Assembly (NCBI GenBank): GCA_017442865.1
Contig: JAFRXK010000052.1
Coordinates: 1-52,909 of the forward strand
Length of the DNA: 52,909 bases
Origin: Lachnospiraceae bacterium
GTDB lineage: Bacteria > Bacillota > Clostridia > Lachnospirales > Lachnospiraceae
Direction: 5' to 3'
Positions 1 through 8,222 of this stretch are shown here, piece after piece (the stretch's first letter is position 1; each line of letters opens with the position of its first letter). The notes beneath the pieces are model-generated. The model searched no databases. It saw only the letters and a list, made by a program, of their open reading frames with translations, and was not told where the DNA came from. The translations under genes were made by a program, and so were the position numbers.

Positions 1-204
1 GGCATAGAGATAATAGAAGCAGAATGTATGCCGGATCATGTACATATGCTGGTAAGAATACCACCAAAATATTCAGTATCAGAGATAGTAGGGTATTTAA
101 AAGGCAAAAGCTCGCTCATGATATTTGAGAGGCACGCAAATGCATCTGAAAAAATGTTTAAAATTGAGTATAAAATAGTAGCATATTTTATTGTATTGTG
201 TTAA
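1..204 (+). pseudogene. IS200/IS605 TnpA fragment
   Basis: Frame 1 is open from the window edge to the TAA at 202-204 and encodes a piece of a Y1 (HUH) transposase, the single-stranded-DNA transposase of the IS200/IS605 family. The diagnostic stretch PDHVHMLVRIPP holds the HUH pair (His-Val-His), followed by the family-typical YLKGKSSLMIFERHAN. The reading frame then diverges after about residue 56 and stops, so the downstream helix that carries the catalytic tyrosine is missing. The 5' part lies outside the window. It is a dead remnant; I see no right-end hairpin. Confidence 0.85.
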
Positions 205-258
205 AATAATAGCAGATTGTATACGGATACAATAAAATTAAGGAGGAGACAAGTTATT

Positions 259-696
259 ATGAAGAAATTTATGAAGGAATTCAAAGAATTTGCCGTAAAG
301 GGCAACATGATTGACATGGCAGTCGGTATCATCATCGGTGGCGCTTTCTCAGGTCTTGTTACATCACTTATCAAGCATCTGATAAGTCCTATCATCGGTC
401 TTGTTACAGGCAATGTAAGCTTTGAAAATCTCGGAGTAATTCTTGACAAGTCATTTGAGGGTACAGTTCCTGAGGCTGTTGAGGCAGGCGTTAATGTAAT
501 TCAGTACGGCGCATTTATTACAGAGATTATCAATTTCATCATTATGGCATTTGTAGTATTCTGTCTTGTTAAGGCTATTAACAAGCTCAGAAAGAAGCAG
601 GAAGCAGCGCCTACTACAAAGAAGTGTCCATACTGCTTATCAGAGATTCCTTTAGAGGCAAAGAAGTGTGCACATTGTACATCTGACGTAGAATAA
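259..696 (+). CDS. mscL: large-conductance mechanosensitive channel MscL
   Basis: MscL is the homopentameric inner-membrane channel that opens under hypo-osmotic tension. The 145-residue product starts MKKFMKEFKEFAVKGNMIDM, with the family signature KGNMIDMAVGIIIGGAF in TM1 (about residues 15-45) and a second membrane helix at about 78-102. The C-terminus carries two CxxC pairs (CPYC and CAHC, residues about 122-142), a zinc-ribbon tail seen on clostridial MscL proteins. The ATG at 259 is preferred because it follows AGGAGGAG at 241-248; an upstream in-frame ATG at 217 lacks a ribosome-binding site. It is monocistronic as far as can be seen. Confidence 0.95.
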   Translation: MKKFMKEFKEFAVKGNMIDMAVGIIIGGAFSGLVTSLIKHLISPIIGLVTGNVSFENLGVILDKSFEGTVPEAVEAGVNVIQYGAFITEIINFIIMAFVVFCLVKAINKLRKKQEAAPTTKKCPYCLSEIPLEAKKCAHCTSDVE

Positions 697-763
697 TTAC
701 AGGCGTACAGACTACGGGCTTATTTATAAAAGCCTGTGAGGAATATTTGAATATTGATTTTAC

Positions 764-791
764 ACAGCCGCCACGGATGAGTGACGGCTGT
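764..791 (+). other. hairpin in the leader of the 817 gene
   Basis: ACAGCCG at 764-770 pairs perfectly with CGGCTGT at 785-791 across a 14-nt loop. There is no T-run after it, so it looks like a leader structure rather than an intrinsic terminator. It sits 26 bases upstream of the start codon of the next gene. Confidence 0.4.
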
Positions 792-816
792 TGGTAAATA
801 TATAAGGGAGCTTTTT

Positions 817-1512
817 ATGGGGAAATTATCAGATGACAGCAAAAAGATTATTTTAAATGCAAGACAAAAAAGAATATTGAGGGAGCAGGGAATACCTGTT
901 GAGTATGAAAATCTCGTGGAGTCGCAGAAGGAAGCGATTGTGGCTATAGAGGAGATGCTTAAGGCCGCAGAGTATAAGTATAAAAAGAAATTTGCATATG
1001 CCGGATATATTCCTGGCACAGCATTTGAGGAGGAGCAGCTTATTGCATATCCTGAGGACGGAAGCAGGGAGGATGACAGCTTCACTATAAAAAGGCAGAT
1101 GAAGAATGGCAGGATGGACTATCAGGATGATTATATTAATATAGCGGTTAAGCCTCTGTTTGAGAAATATCTTGAGAATTTCTTTGTTAGCGAACAGGAA
1201 GCAGGGCGTGTTAAGGTATTTGCGGAGGTTACAAAAACGGATTTGCTAAAGGTGCCTGAAGATTTTTCGGATTTTGACGGCAATATTATATCGGTCAATA
1301 CAATATTTATTGACGGAGAATGCTTTGAGTATAAGAAATTTAATGCCCTTATGGACAATTATAGGGAGTGGCTGAAAAATCACAGACTGCCGGGAGGCAA
1401 CGAAGTAATACTGCTAAAGGATAATGTGTTTGATGAAGTCAGTGAAGAAAATTATTATGATTATTATGATGAGGAATACTATATCTGCAGGGCTGATTGT
1501 GATTTAAACTGA
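817..1512 (+). CDS. hypothetical acidic protein
   Basis: I do not recognise the family. The 231-residue product is rich in Glu, Asp and Tyr, has no signal peptide or membrane helix, and ends in an acidic tyrosine-rich tail (EENYYDYYDEEYYICRADCD). The first 75 residues look helical and charged. The ATG at 817 was chosen over the upstream GTG at 781 because it follows AAGGGAG at 804-810. It lies 26 bases upstream of the DUF2974-like gene on the same strand, so the two are probably co-transcribed. A cytoplasmic protein is likely; function unknown. Confidence 0.75.
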   Translation: MGKLSDDSKKIILNARQKRILREQGIPVEYENLVESQKEAIVAIEEMLKAAEYKYKKKFAYAGYIPGTAFEEEQLIAYPEDGSREDDSFTIKRQMKNGRMDYQDDYINIAVKPLFEKYLENFFVSEQEAGRVKVFAEVTKTDLLKVPEDFSDFDGNIISVNTIFIDGECFEYKKFNALMDNYREWLKNHRLPGGNEVILLKDNVFDEVSEENYYDYYDEEYYICRADCDLN

Positions 1513-1538
1513 TAAGAGATGACGTGGGAGGCAGAAGT

Positions 1539-2960
1539 ATGTATTTGAAAGATACTGACCTGTGTATGCTTGAGCATCTTGTATATATGGATGATAAGGT
1601 CGCTCTGGCAGCAGGCGTAAGCAGCTTTGCGGGCATTGCTCCGAGACATACCGGTAAGACGGTTGAAAAGATACTTGCATGCTTTGGCGCAAATTCTCTT
1701 GAAAGATTGGATAATATAACTGCGGAGATTAAGGGAGCGTGTACAAGCGGAAGAGAGTGGGCAGGCATAATTGGTTATCTGAAAAGCAGTGAGCTCAGGC
1801 TTCTTAAGCTTGTCAGGATATTGAGAAATGAAAGAGGAGTCCCGTTAGCACTTTGCCTTATTGATGAAGCAGATGCCGACAGAGGAATTGTTGTATTAAA
1901 GGGAACTTCGGGCGGTGATGAGTGGATAGATAATGTCGAAGGCTTTAATTCTTCAGATACAGACTGCCAGATACAGTCGCTTGAATTTATAGATGGACTT
2001 AAATACGATAAAATAACCGTTACGGGGCATTCCAAGGGCGCCAATAAGGCGATGTATGCGACGATACTTTCATCGAAAATTGACAGATGCGTGGTATTTG
2101 ACGGTCAGGGCTTTTCAAGGGAATTTATTGATAAGTACTGGATGGAGATAACGGACAGAGGACATAATATCACTAATTATTCGATATGCACGGATTATGT
2201 GCATGCGCTCATGGTTCCCGTACCGAATTCAAATCAGATTTACTGCAAGGGCTTTGGAATAGATAATGTTAAGCAGCATCACAGTCCGAATACGTTTTTT
2301 GTTACGGATGAGGATTGCAGACTTGTATTGGATGAAGCAGGCAAACCACAGGTGGTGATTGTTCAGGAGGACGAATCCATAAATATTCTGCATGGGTTTA
2401 CTACATTTGTAATGGATTATGCTGAGGAAGAGGATAAGGTCACAATTGTAAATTTTGTGTCAAGGATTCTTGCAAAGGCATTTGGCGAAAAGAATGCAGA
2501 AAAGGATATTATAAAATTTGTTGTTTCCCAGCCGGATGAATTTGCAATTATAATTGCTTATCTTGTCAAATACATGGAGGTAAACAGGCTTGATGCGAAG
2601 GACATAGATGTTCTTCTTCATACGCTGGGGCTTAGCTGTATTAATAAGATTATTACAATTACAAGCATACATATACCGAATCATGATTTTGACATCAAGC
2701 TTAATTTATCCGTAATATTAAATTACATAAAAAAACAGCTGACAGATAAGGACAGTGATTTAATCCTTAAGACATTTATACTTCCATGCTTAAAAAAGGC
2801 CTTTTTTGATAAATATAATATTAATGTGGGCAGGTTCTGGGGTACGATAGATAACAAGGTACGAAGCATTAAGACGGAGACTGATGAAAAGCCTAAAAAG
2901 AAGTGCTTCCTGTCAAAACTGTGCAATAAATTTTTATCGCTTTTCAAACGAAAGAAATAA
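1539..2960 (+). CDS. DUF2974 / Mbeg1-like alpha/beta-hydrolase protein
   Basis: The 473-residue product has a lipase-like core: an early GTSGGDEWIDN region (about residue 125) and a nucleophile elbow TVTGHSKGANKAMY near residues 158-171, giving the G-x-S-x-G motif GHSKG. That elbow, written TGHSKGG in relatives, is characteristic of the DUF2974 (Mbeg1-like) family of presumed serine hydrolases. The C-terminal half is helical and unassigned, and the last 25 residues are Lys/Phe-rich (KCFLSKLCNKFLSLFKRKK), suggesting peripheral membrane contact. The ATG at 1539 follows GGGAGG at 1526-1531; the alternative GTG at 1524 overlaps this site. Substrate is unknown. No secretion signal is present, so it should act inside the cell. 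Confidence 0.75.
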   Translation: MYLKDTDLCMLEHLVYMDDKVALAAGVSSFAGIAPRHTGKTVEKILACFGANSLERLDNITAEIKGACTSGREWAGIIGYLKSSELRLLKLVRILRNERGVPLALCLIDEADADRGIVVLKGTSGGDEWIDNVEGFNSSDTDCQIQSLEFIDGLKYDKITVTGHSKGANKAMYATILSSKIDRCVVFDGQGFSREFIDKYWMEITDRGHNITNYSICTDYVHALMVPVPNSNQIYCKGFGIDNVKQHHSPNTFFVTDEDCRLVLDEAGKPQVVIVQEDESINILHGFTTFVMDYAEEEDKVTIVNFVSRILAKAFGEKNAEKDIIKFVVSQPDEFAIIIAYLVKYMEVNRLDAKDIDVLLHTLGLSCINKIITITSIHIPNHDFDIKLNLSVILNYIKKQLTDKDSDLILKTFILPCLKKAFFDKYNINVGRFWGTIDNKVRSIKTETDEKPKKKCFLSKLCNKFLSLFKRKK

Positions 2961-3062
2961 GAGTATAATAATTATCAATTCTTATTTTGCTCCTTAAAGC
3001 AGCAAGTCCGGCGGACAAGCGTGCTTTGGGAGATTTGGTAAAACCATATATGGAGGTTGTTT

Positions 3063-5981
3063 ATGAGTTTTTTGATACCGGAAGAGTATGAGATGGTGAT
3101 GGATTCCGACGTTAAGGAAATTAAGTCGGAAGCCGTTGTTTTAAGACATAAAAAAAGCGGCGCAAAGCTTTTTCTGCTTTCAAATGATGATGAGAATAAA
3201 GTATTTATTATAGGGTTCAGGACGCTGCCGCATGACAGTACAGGAGTTGCGCATATACTGGAGCATTCCGTGCTCTGCGGCTCTGAGAAATTTCCTGTAA
3301 AGGATCCTTTTATGGAGCTTGAGAAGGGTTCGCTGAATACATTTTTAAATGCGATGACATATCCTGATAAGACAATTTATCCTGTAGCAAGCTGCAACGA
3401 TAAGGATTTTCAGAATCTGATGGATGTATACATGGATGCGGTTATGAATCCGAACATTTATGTAAATGAGAAGATATTTATGCAGGAGGGCTGGCATTAT
3501 GAGATGGAGGATAAGGCGGAGCCTCTTAGTATAAACGGAGTTGTATATAACGAGATGAAGGGGGCATTTTCAAACGCGGACGGCGTACTTGACCGCCGAA
3601 TAAAGGAGATTCTTTTCCCGGATACATGCTATGCGAATGAGTCGGGCGGAGACCCTGAATGCATACCGCAGCTTACCTATGTAGATTTTCTTAATTTCCA
3701 CTCAAGATATTACCATCCGTCAAACAGCTATATTTATCTTTACGGAGATATGGATATGACTGAGAAGCTTGAGTGGCTTGATAAGGAGTATCTTTCAAAA
3801 TACGATACTAAGGAAATTGATTCTGAAATTACGAAGCAGAAGCCGTTTGAAAATTCGGTGGAAGACGTAATAGAATTTTCTATAACTGAGGATGAGGAAG
3901 AAGAGGACCAGTATATCCTTTCAAAGAGCATGGTGACGGGAAGCATTCTTGATAAGAAGCTTTATATTGCGTTTCAGATACTTGAATATGCTCTTTTGGG
4001 CGCGCCGGGCGCGCCGCTTAAGCAGGCACTTTTAGATGCTGGCATAGGCGATGATGTGTATGGCGGATATGATAACGGAACGCTTCAGACCTTTTTCAGT
4101 GTTATTGCAAAGAACTGCCGCATAGAGCAGAAGGAGCAGTTTCTTGAGATTATAGACAGCGTGCTTGGAAAGATGGTTGATGAGGGTATTAACCGCCGTG
4201 CGTTGCTTGCAGGCATCAACTGCTATGAATTTAAGTACAGAGAGGGTGACTACGGCTCATATCCTAAGGGACTTATGTATGGAATCCAATGCTTTGACAG
4301 CTGGCTTTATGACGGCGAGCCTTTGGCTCATCTTGAGTATGAGGAGACCTTTGAGTTTTTAAAATCGCAGATAGATACAGGCTATTTTGAGGAACTTATT
4401 AAGGAATATCTGCTGGATAATAAGCATTCTGCCGTAGTGATTGCAAAGCCTGTCAGGGGACTTACAGAGAAGAGGGATGAGCTTCTGGCAGAGAAGCTTG
4501 CAGATTATAAGGCGTCGCTTTCGGAAGAGGAAATCGACAGAATCGTAAAAAGAACGCACGGGCTAAAAGAATATCAGGATGAGCCGACACCACAGGAGCT
4601 TTTGGAGAAGATACCGTTATTAAGCCGCAGCGATATAAAGAGGGAATGCGCCCCGATTATAAAAGAAGAAAAAGAAGAGAACGGACTTAAGGTAATTCAT
4701 ACAAATATTTTTACAAGCAAAATCGGTTATCTGCAGCTTTTATTCGGTACTGATGTGGTTGCGCCTGATGAGCTTGTGTACCTTGGACTTTTGAGGGCAA
4801 TGCTCGGCGTTGTTAACACCGAAAATTACACATATAACGAGCTGTTCAATGAAATTTATATTCAGACCGGCGGCATTGGAGTAGATATTTCATCATATAT
4901 GGGTCCGAAGACAGGAGATGACTTCAGAGGCGTTATTGATATATCCGCAAAGGTGCTTTATGCTAACATTTCAAAGGCATTTGAGCTTATATACGAGCTT
5001 ATTCTTAAGTCTGATTTTACTGACTATAAGAGAATGTATGAAATAGTTGCCCAGACGAAGGCCAGAATGCAGACATATATGATAGGAAGCGGACACAGAA
5101 CCGCCATTGCCAGAGCGGCATCATATTCTTCAAAGATTGATTATTTTAGCGACTGCACATCAGGCATAAGCTTTTATAAGTTTATAGATGAGCTGGAGAA
5201 GAATTTTGATGAGCGTAAGGCGGAAACTGCGGCAAAGCTTAGCGAGCTTGTGCAGCGCATATTTACAAGAGGAAATCTTACTACAGGCTATACCGCCGAT
5301 ACAGAAGGCTATGACATGATGGTTCCTGAGTTCCTGAAATTTGCCGAAAAGCTTGAAGCCGGAAGGGCGGCTGACAAAGAGAAGAATTATGAGCTTGTAC
5401 AGAAAAACGAGGGCTTCAAAACCTCGTCAATGGTACAGTATGTTGCTCAGTGCGGTAATTTTAAGAAAAATACGGGTCTGAAGTTTACCGGAGCACTCAG
5501 GGTATTAAGACAGATACTTTCAACAGAGTATCTCTGGATAAATGTGCGTGTTAAGGGTGGAGCTTACGGATGCATGACCGGCTTTTCAAGGGAAGGAGAA
5601 AGTTATTTTGTATCCTACAGAGACCCTAACCTTGAGAAAACCTTTGATGTGTATAAAGGCATAGTTGATTATGTCAAGAGCTTTGATGTATGCGAAAGAG
5701 ATATGACGAAATATGTGATAGGTACTATCAGCGGTATGGATGTTCCGTTGAATCCTGCTGCAAAGGGACAGCGCGCCATGGCTTCTTATATGACAGGTAC
5801 AGGCGTTGAGACCATTCAGAGGGAAAGGGATGAGGTGCTTGATGCTGACGTGCAGGCTATACGTGCTCTTGCGCCATATATTCAGGCTATACTTGACTGT
5901 GGCAATATATGCGTGGTAGGAAATGATGCAGTGATTGAAAAATCAAAGCATATTTTCAATGAAACCACATATTTACTGTGA
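3063..5981 (+). CDS. M16C-family zinc metallopeptidase (insulinase / presequence-protease type)
   Basis: The 972-residue single chain matches the M16C subfamily (PreP/Cym1, bacterial HypA-like), which folds into a closed chamber and degrades unstructured peptides. The inverted zinc motif HxxEH is present as HILEH at residues 64-68, with the distal glutamate in VVYNEMKGAFS about 75 residues later. The C-terminal half carries the RVKGGAYG motif near residue 838, which supplies the substrate-binding Arg/Tyr pair of the inactive half. There is no signal peptide, so it is cytoplasmic. The ATG at 3063 has GGAGG at 3052-3056; the TTG at 3057 directly abuts that site. The era gene begins 15 bases after its stop, making an M16C-era-recO operon likely. 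Confidence 0.92.
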   Translation: MSFLIPEEYEMVMDSDVKEIKSEAVVLRHKKSGAKLFLLSNDDENKVFIIGFRTLPHDSTGVAHILEHSVLCGSEKFPVKDPFMELEKGSLNTFLNAMTYPDKTIYPVASCNDKDFQNLMDVYMDAVMNPNIYVNEKIFMQEGWHYEMEDKAEPLSINGVVYNEMKGAFSNADGVLDRRIKEILFPDTCYANESGGDPECIPQLTYVDFLNFHSRYYHPSNSYIYLYGDMDMTEKLEWLDKEYLSKYDTKEIDSEITKQKPFENSVEDVIEFSITEDEEEEDQYILSKSMVTGSILDKKLYIAFQILEYALLGAPGAPLKQALLDAGIGDDVYGGYDNGTLQTFFSVIAKNCRIEQKEQFLEIIDSVLGKMVDEGINRRALLAGINCYEFKYREGDYGSYPKGLMYGIQCFDSWLYDGEPLAHLEYEETFEFLKSQIDTGYFEELIKEYLLDNKHSAVVIAKPVRGLTEKRDELLAEKLADYKASLSEEEIDRIVKRTHGLKEYQDEPTPQELLEKIPLLSRSDIKRECAPIIKEEKEENGLKVIHTNIFTSKIGYLQLLFGTDVVAPDELVYLGLLRAMLGVVNTENYTYNELFNEIYIQTGGIGVDISSYMGPKTGDDFRGVIDISAKVLYANISKAFELIYELILKSDFTDYKRMYEIVAQTKARMQTYMIGSGHRTAIARAASYSSKIDYFSDCTSGISFYKFIDELEKNFDERKAETAAKLSELVQRIFTRGNLTTGYTADTEGYDMMVPEFLKFAEKLEAGRAADKEKNYELVQKNEGFKTSSMVQYVAQCGNFKKNTGLKFTGALRVLRQILSTEYLWINVRVKGGAYGCMTGFSREGESYFVSYRDPNLEKTFDVYKGIVDYVKSFDVCERDMTKYVIGTISGMDVPLNPAAKGQRAMASYMTGTGVETIQRERDEVLDADVQAIRALAPYIQAILDCGNICVVGNDAVIEKSKHIFNETTYLL

Positions 5982-5996
5982 TAATGGAGGCGTTTT

Positions 5997-6899
5997 GTGA
6001 CGAAAGAAAATTTTAAATCCGGCTTTGTAACGCTTATAGGCAGACCGAATGTAGGTAAATCGACCCTGATGAATCACCTGATTGGACAGAAGATTGCTAT
6101 TACATCAAGGAAGCCTCAGACTACAAGGAACAGGATTCAGACGGTATATACTGATGAAAAGGGACAGATAGTGTTTGTGGATACTCCGGGTATTCATAAG
6201 GCGAAGAACAAGCTGGGAGAATACATGGTGAACTCAGCCGAGCGTTCAATAAATGAAGTGGACGTTGTGCTGTGGCTGGTTGAGCCGAGCAATTTTATCG
6301 GAGCGGGTGAAAGACATATAATAGACCAGCTTAAGCATGTGAAAAATCCGGTGATTCTTATTATAAACAAGATAGATACGGTTAAAAAGCAGGAGGTCGC
6401 TTCATTTATAGATACCTACCGCAGGGAATATGATTTTGCTGAAATTATTCCGGTAAGTGCGCTAAAGAGCGTGAACCTTGACTCTGTAATTGATGCTATT
6501 ATGAAATATCTGCCATACGGACCTATGTATTATGACGAGGACACTGTTACAGACCAGCCTATGCGCCAGATAACCGCAGAGATGATAAGAGAGAAGGCGC
6601 TGAGACTTCTGGAGGAGGAGATACCTCACGGAATTGCGGTTACGATAGAGAAGATGGAGATGCGTAAAAACGGCCTTTATGATATTGAAGCCACCATAGT
6701 CTGCGAAAGAGAGTCGCACAAGGGTATTATTATCGGCAAGGGCGGTTCAATGCTTAAGAAAATCGGAAGCCAGGCAAGGGCTGATATTGAAAATATGCTT
6801 GAAGCACAGGTCAATCTTAAGCTTTTTGTCAAGGTCAGAAAAGAATGGCGCGACAATGAGTTGTATTTAAAGAATTACGGCTATACAAAGGATTTATAA
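5997..6899 (+). CDS. era: GTPase Era
   Basis: Era is the ribosome-associated GTPase that binds the 3' end of 16S rRNA and helps 30S maturation. All G motifs are visible in the 300-residue product: G1 GRPNVGKST (residues 14-22), G3 DTPG, G4 NKID, G5 SAL. The C-terminal KH domain is complete, with the GxxG loop in IIIGKGGSMLKKIG. The GTG start at 5997 is supported by TGGAGG at 5985-5990. Its TAA directly abuts the next start codon, so translation with recO is likely coupled, an order common in Firmicutes. Confidence 0.97.
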   Translation: MTKENFKSGFVTLIGRPNVGKSTLMNHLIGQKIAITSRKPQTTRNRIQTVYTDEKGQIVFVDTPGIHKAKNKLGEYMVNSAERSINEVDVVLWLVEPSNFIGAGERHIIDQLKHVKNPVILIINKIDTVKKQEVASFIDTYRREYDFAEIIPVSALKSVNLDSVIDAIMKYLPYGPMYYDEDTVTDQPMRQITAEMIREKALRLLEEEIPHGIAVTIEKMEMRKNGLYDIEATIVCERESHKGIIIGKGGSMLKKIGSQARADIENMLEAQVNLKLFVKVRKEWRDNELYLKNYGYTKDL

Positions 6900-7574
6900 G
6901 TGGGTGATATTTTGGATAACTCTACAGCGGTTACGGGAATTGTGCTAAGCGCGCTTCCTGTGGGCGAATATGATAAGAGACTGGTTATTCTTACTGCACA
7001 GCGTGGGAAAATAAGTGCCTTTGCAAGAGGCGTAAGAAGGTCGAAAAGCGCCTATGCGGCCGGCTGCAGACCATTTGCCTTCGGAAGCTTTTCACTTATA
7101 GAGGGGCGCTCATCATATACTATAAGGCATATTGAAATTACAAATTATTTTTCGGAAGTTACTGATGATATGAATTCAGTATATCTGGGGTATTATTTTC
7201 TGGAGCTTGCACAATACTATACAAGGGAGAATGCCGACGAGCTTGAGGTGCTGAAGCTTTTATATCAGGCGCTTCGCGCCCTTTCAAATCCTAACCTTGA
7301 TAATGCGCTTGTGAGGATGGTATACGAGCTTAAAATCATGATATTAAACGGAGATATTAACGAGTATTATCTAAGGCAATGCTCTGAGGTGGTCAGGTAC
7401 ACAGTTGGATTCATTGCAGATACGCCATCGGAAAAGCTTTTCACCTTTAAGCTTTCAGAGCCGGCGATGAAGGAGCTGTCCGAATTTGCCGCAAAAAATT
7501 ACTCTGTTTATATTACAAAGACAATGCACTCGCTGGAGGTTTTAGAGAGCATGGAGAACCCAGCGACTGAATAA
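6900..7574 (+). CDS. recO: DNA repair protein RecO
   Basis: RecO loads RecA through RecR in recombinational repair. The N-terminal OB fold is recognisable (GIVLSALPVGEYDKRLVI, then GKISAFARGVRRSKS), followed by the helical domain. At 224 residues it is somewhat short. The C-terminal zinc-finger cysteines common in RecO are absent: only one Cys (about residue 159, YLRQCSEVV) lies in the region where CxxC pairs usually sit. Metal binding has therefore probably been lost. The GTG at 6900 overlaps nothing and abuts the era stop, so it relies on coupling. It is the last gene of the M16C-era-recO run. Confidence 0.9.
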   Translation: MGDILDNSTAVTGIVLSALPVGEYDKRLVILTAQRGKISAFARGVRRSKSAYAAGCRPFAFGSFSLIEGRSSYTIRHIEITNYFSEVTDDMNSVYLGYYFLELAQYYTRENADELEVLKLLYQALRALSNPNLDNALVRMVYELKIMILNGDINEYYLRQCSEVVRYTVGFIADTPSEKLFTFKLSEPAMKELSEFAAKNYSVYITKTMHSLEVLESMENPATE

Positions 7575-7595
7575 AACTGCTTGAAATTTGCATAT

Positions 7596-7624
7596 TTGAC
7601 AAACGTATGTTTGTGGTGTATAAT
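7596..7624 (+). promoter_or_regulatory. consensus sigma-A promoter with LexA-like operator in the spacer
   Basis: TTGACA (7596-7601), a 17-bp spacer and TATAAT (7619-7624) form a perfect consensus promoter. The spacer contains the perfect inverted repeat CAAAC-GTAT-GTTTG at 7600-7613, which resembles Firmicute LexA/DinR boxes (GAAC-n4-GTTC type) but differs at one base in each half. It drives the Panacea module; such a strong promoter needs repression, so an operator here makes sense. Binding by LexA rather than by the module's own product is inference. Confidence 0.75.
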
Positions 7625-7646
7625 ATATGATACCAGGGTGAAAAGG

Positions 7647-7680
7647 TCATGTTTTTTCATGCTTGCATGAAAAAACATGA
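7647..7680 (+). other. 15-bp perfect hairpin in a 5' leader
   Basis: Two 15-nt arms (7647-7661 and 7666-7680) are exact reverse complements around the 4-nt loop CTTG. It lies between the promoter and the start codon of the Panacea gene. No T-run follows, so it is not a classical terminator. It could stabilise the leader, or be a cruciform or repressor site. Confidence 0.7.
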
Positions 7681-7738
7681 GGTTTGATTGGTATTAAATT
7701 ATTGATGAAACGGAATATTAAGATAAGGAGGTTTGACT

Positions 7739-8215
7739 ATGGAAGATTTAAAAAATGTTGCTTCTTATATCTGTAACAGATATAGTGATGAATTCGGAAC
7801 AAGGATAGACGAGATGAAGCTCCATAAGCTTTTGTATTTTGCACAGAGAGAATCGCTGATCCAGAACAAAGAACCTCTTTTTAAGGAAGTATTCTATGGA
7901 TGGAAATTCGGGCCTGTACTTAAGGAGATTAGAGGCTTATACAGGGAAGATGCATTTTACGATAGTATTCCTGAGGATGTTGAGCAAAGAATCAGACCGG
8001 TTATGGACAAGATTTTCAGCGAATATGCAATAAAGGATTCGTGGAATTTAAGTACACTTACACATGGTGAGCTTGCATGGAAAAACTCAAGAATAGGTGT
8101 TTCTGATTACGACAACAGTGATAATCCTATGAGTGTTGAGGACATTAAAAAAGATGCTGCAAGGATACGTGAAAGACGCGAGCTTTTGAAAAAGTTCGGA
8201 TTTGCCAAGAGGTAA
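7739..8215 (+). CDS. Panacea (DUF4065) domain protein, putative antitoxin
   Basis: The 158-residue product is a compact DUF4065/Panacea (SocA/GepA-like) domain: the N-terminal MKLHKLLYFAQRESLIQN and the FYGWKFGPVLKEIRGLY segment are its signatures. Panacea domains are established antitoxin modules that neutralise many unrelated toxins encoded beside them. Start ATG at 7739 follows AAGGAGG at 7726-7732. The next gene begins 7 bases after this stop, a typical antitoxin-toxin spacing. Regulation is probably through the operator-bearing promoter upstream. The role as antitoxin is by family and context, not shown by sequence alone. Confidence 0.85.
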   Translation: MEDLKNVASYICNRYSDEFGTRIDEMKLHKLLYFAQRESLIQNKEPLFKEVFYGWKFGPVLKEIRGLYREDAFYDSIPEDVEQRIRPVMDKIFSEYAIKDSWNLSTLTHGELAWKNSRIGVSDYDNSDNPMSVEDIKKDAARIRERRELLKKFGFAKR

Positions 8216-8222
8216 GCAGGGT

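Noticed and set aside
217..258. Longer MscL start at 217
   Set aside because: No ribosome-binding site; the ATG at 259 has a strong one and matches the family's usual N-terminus.
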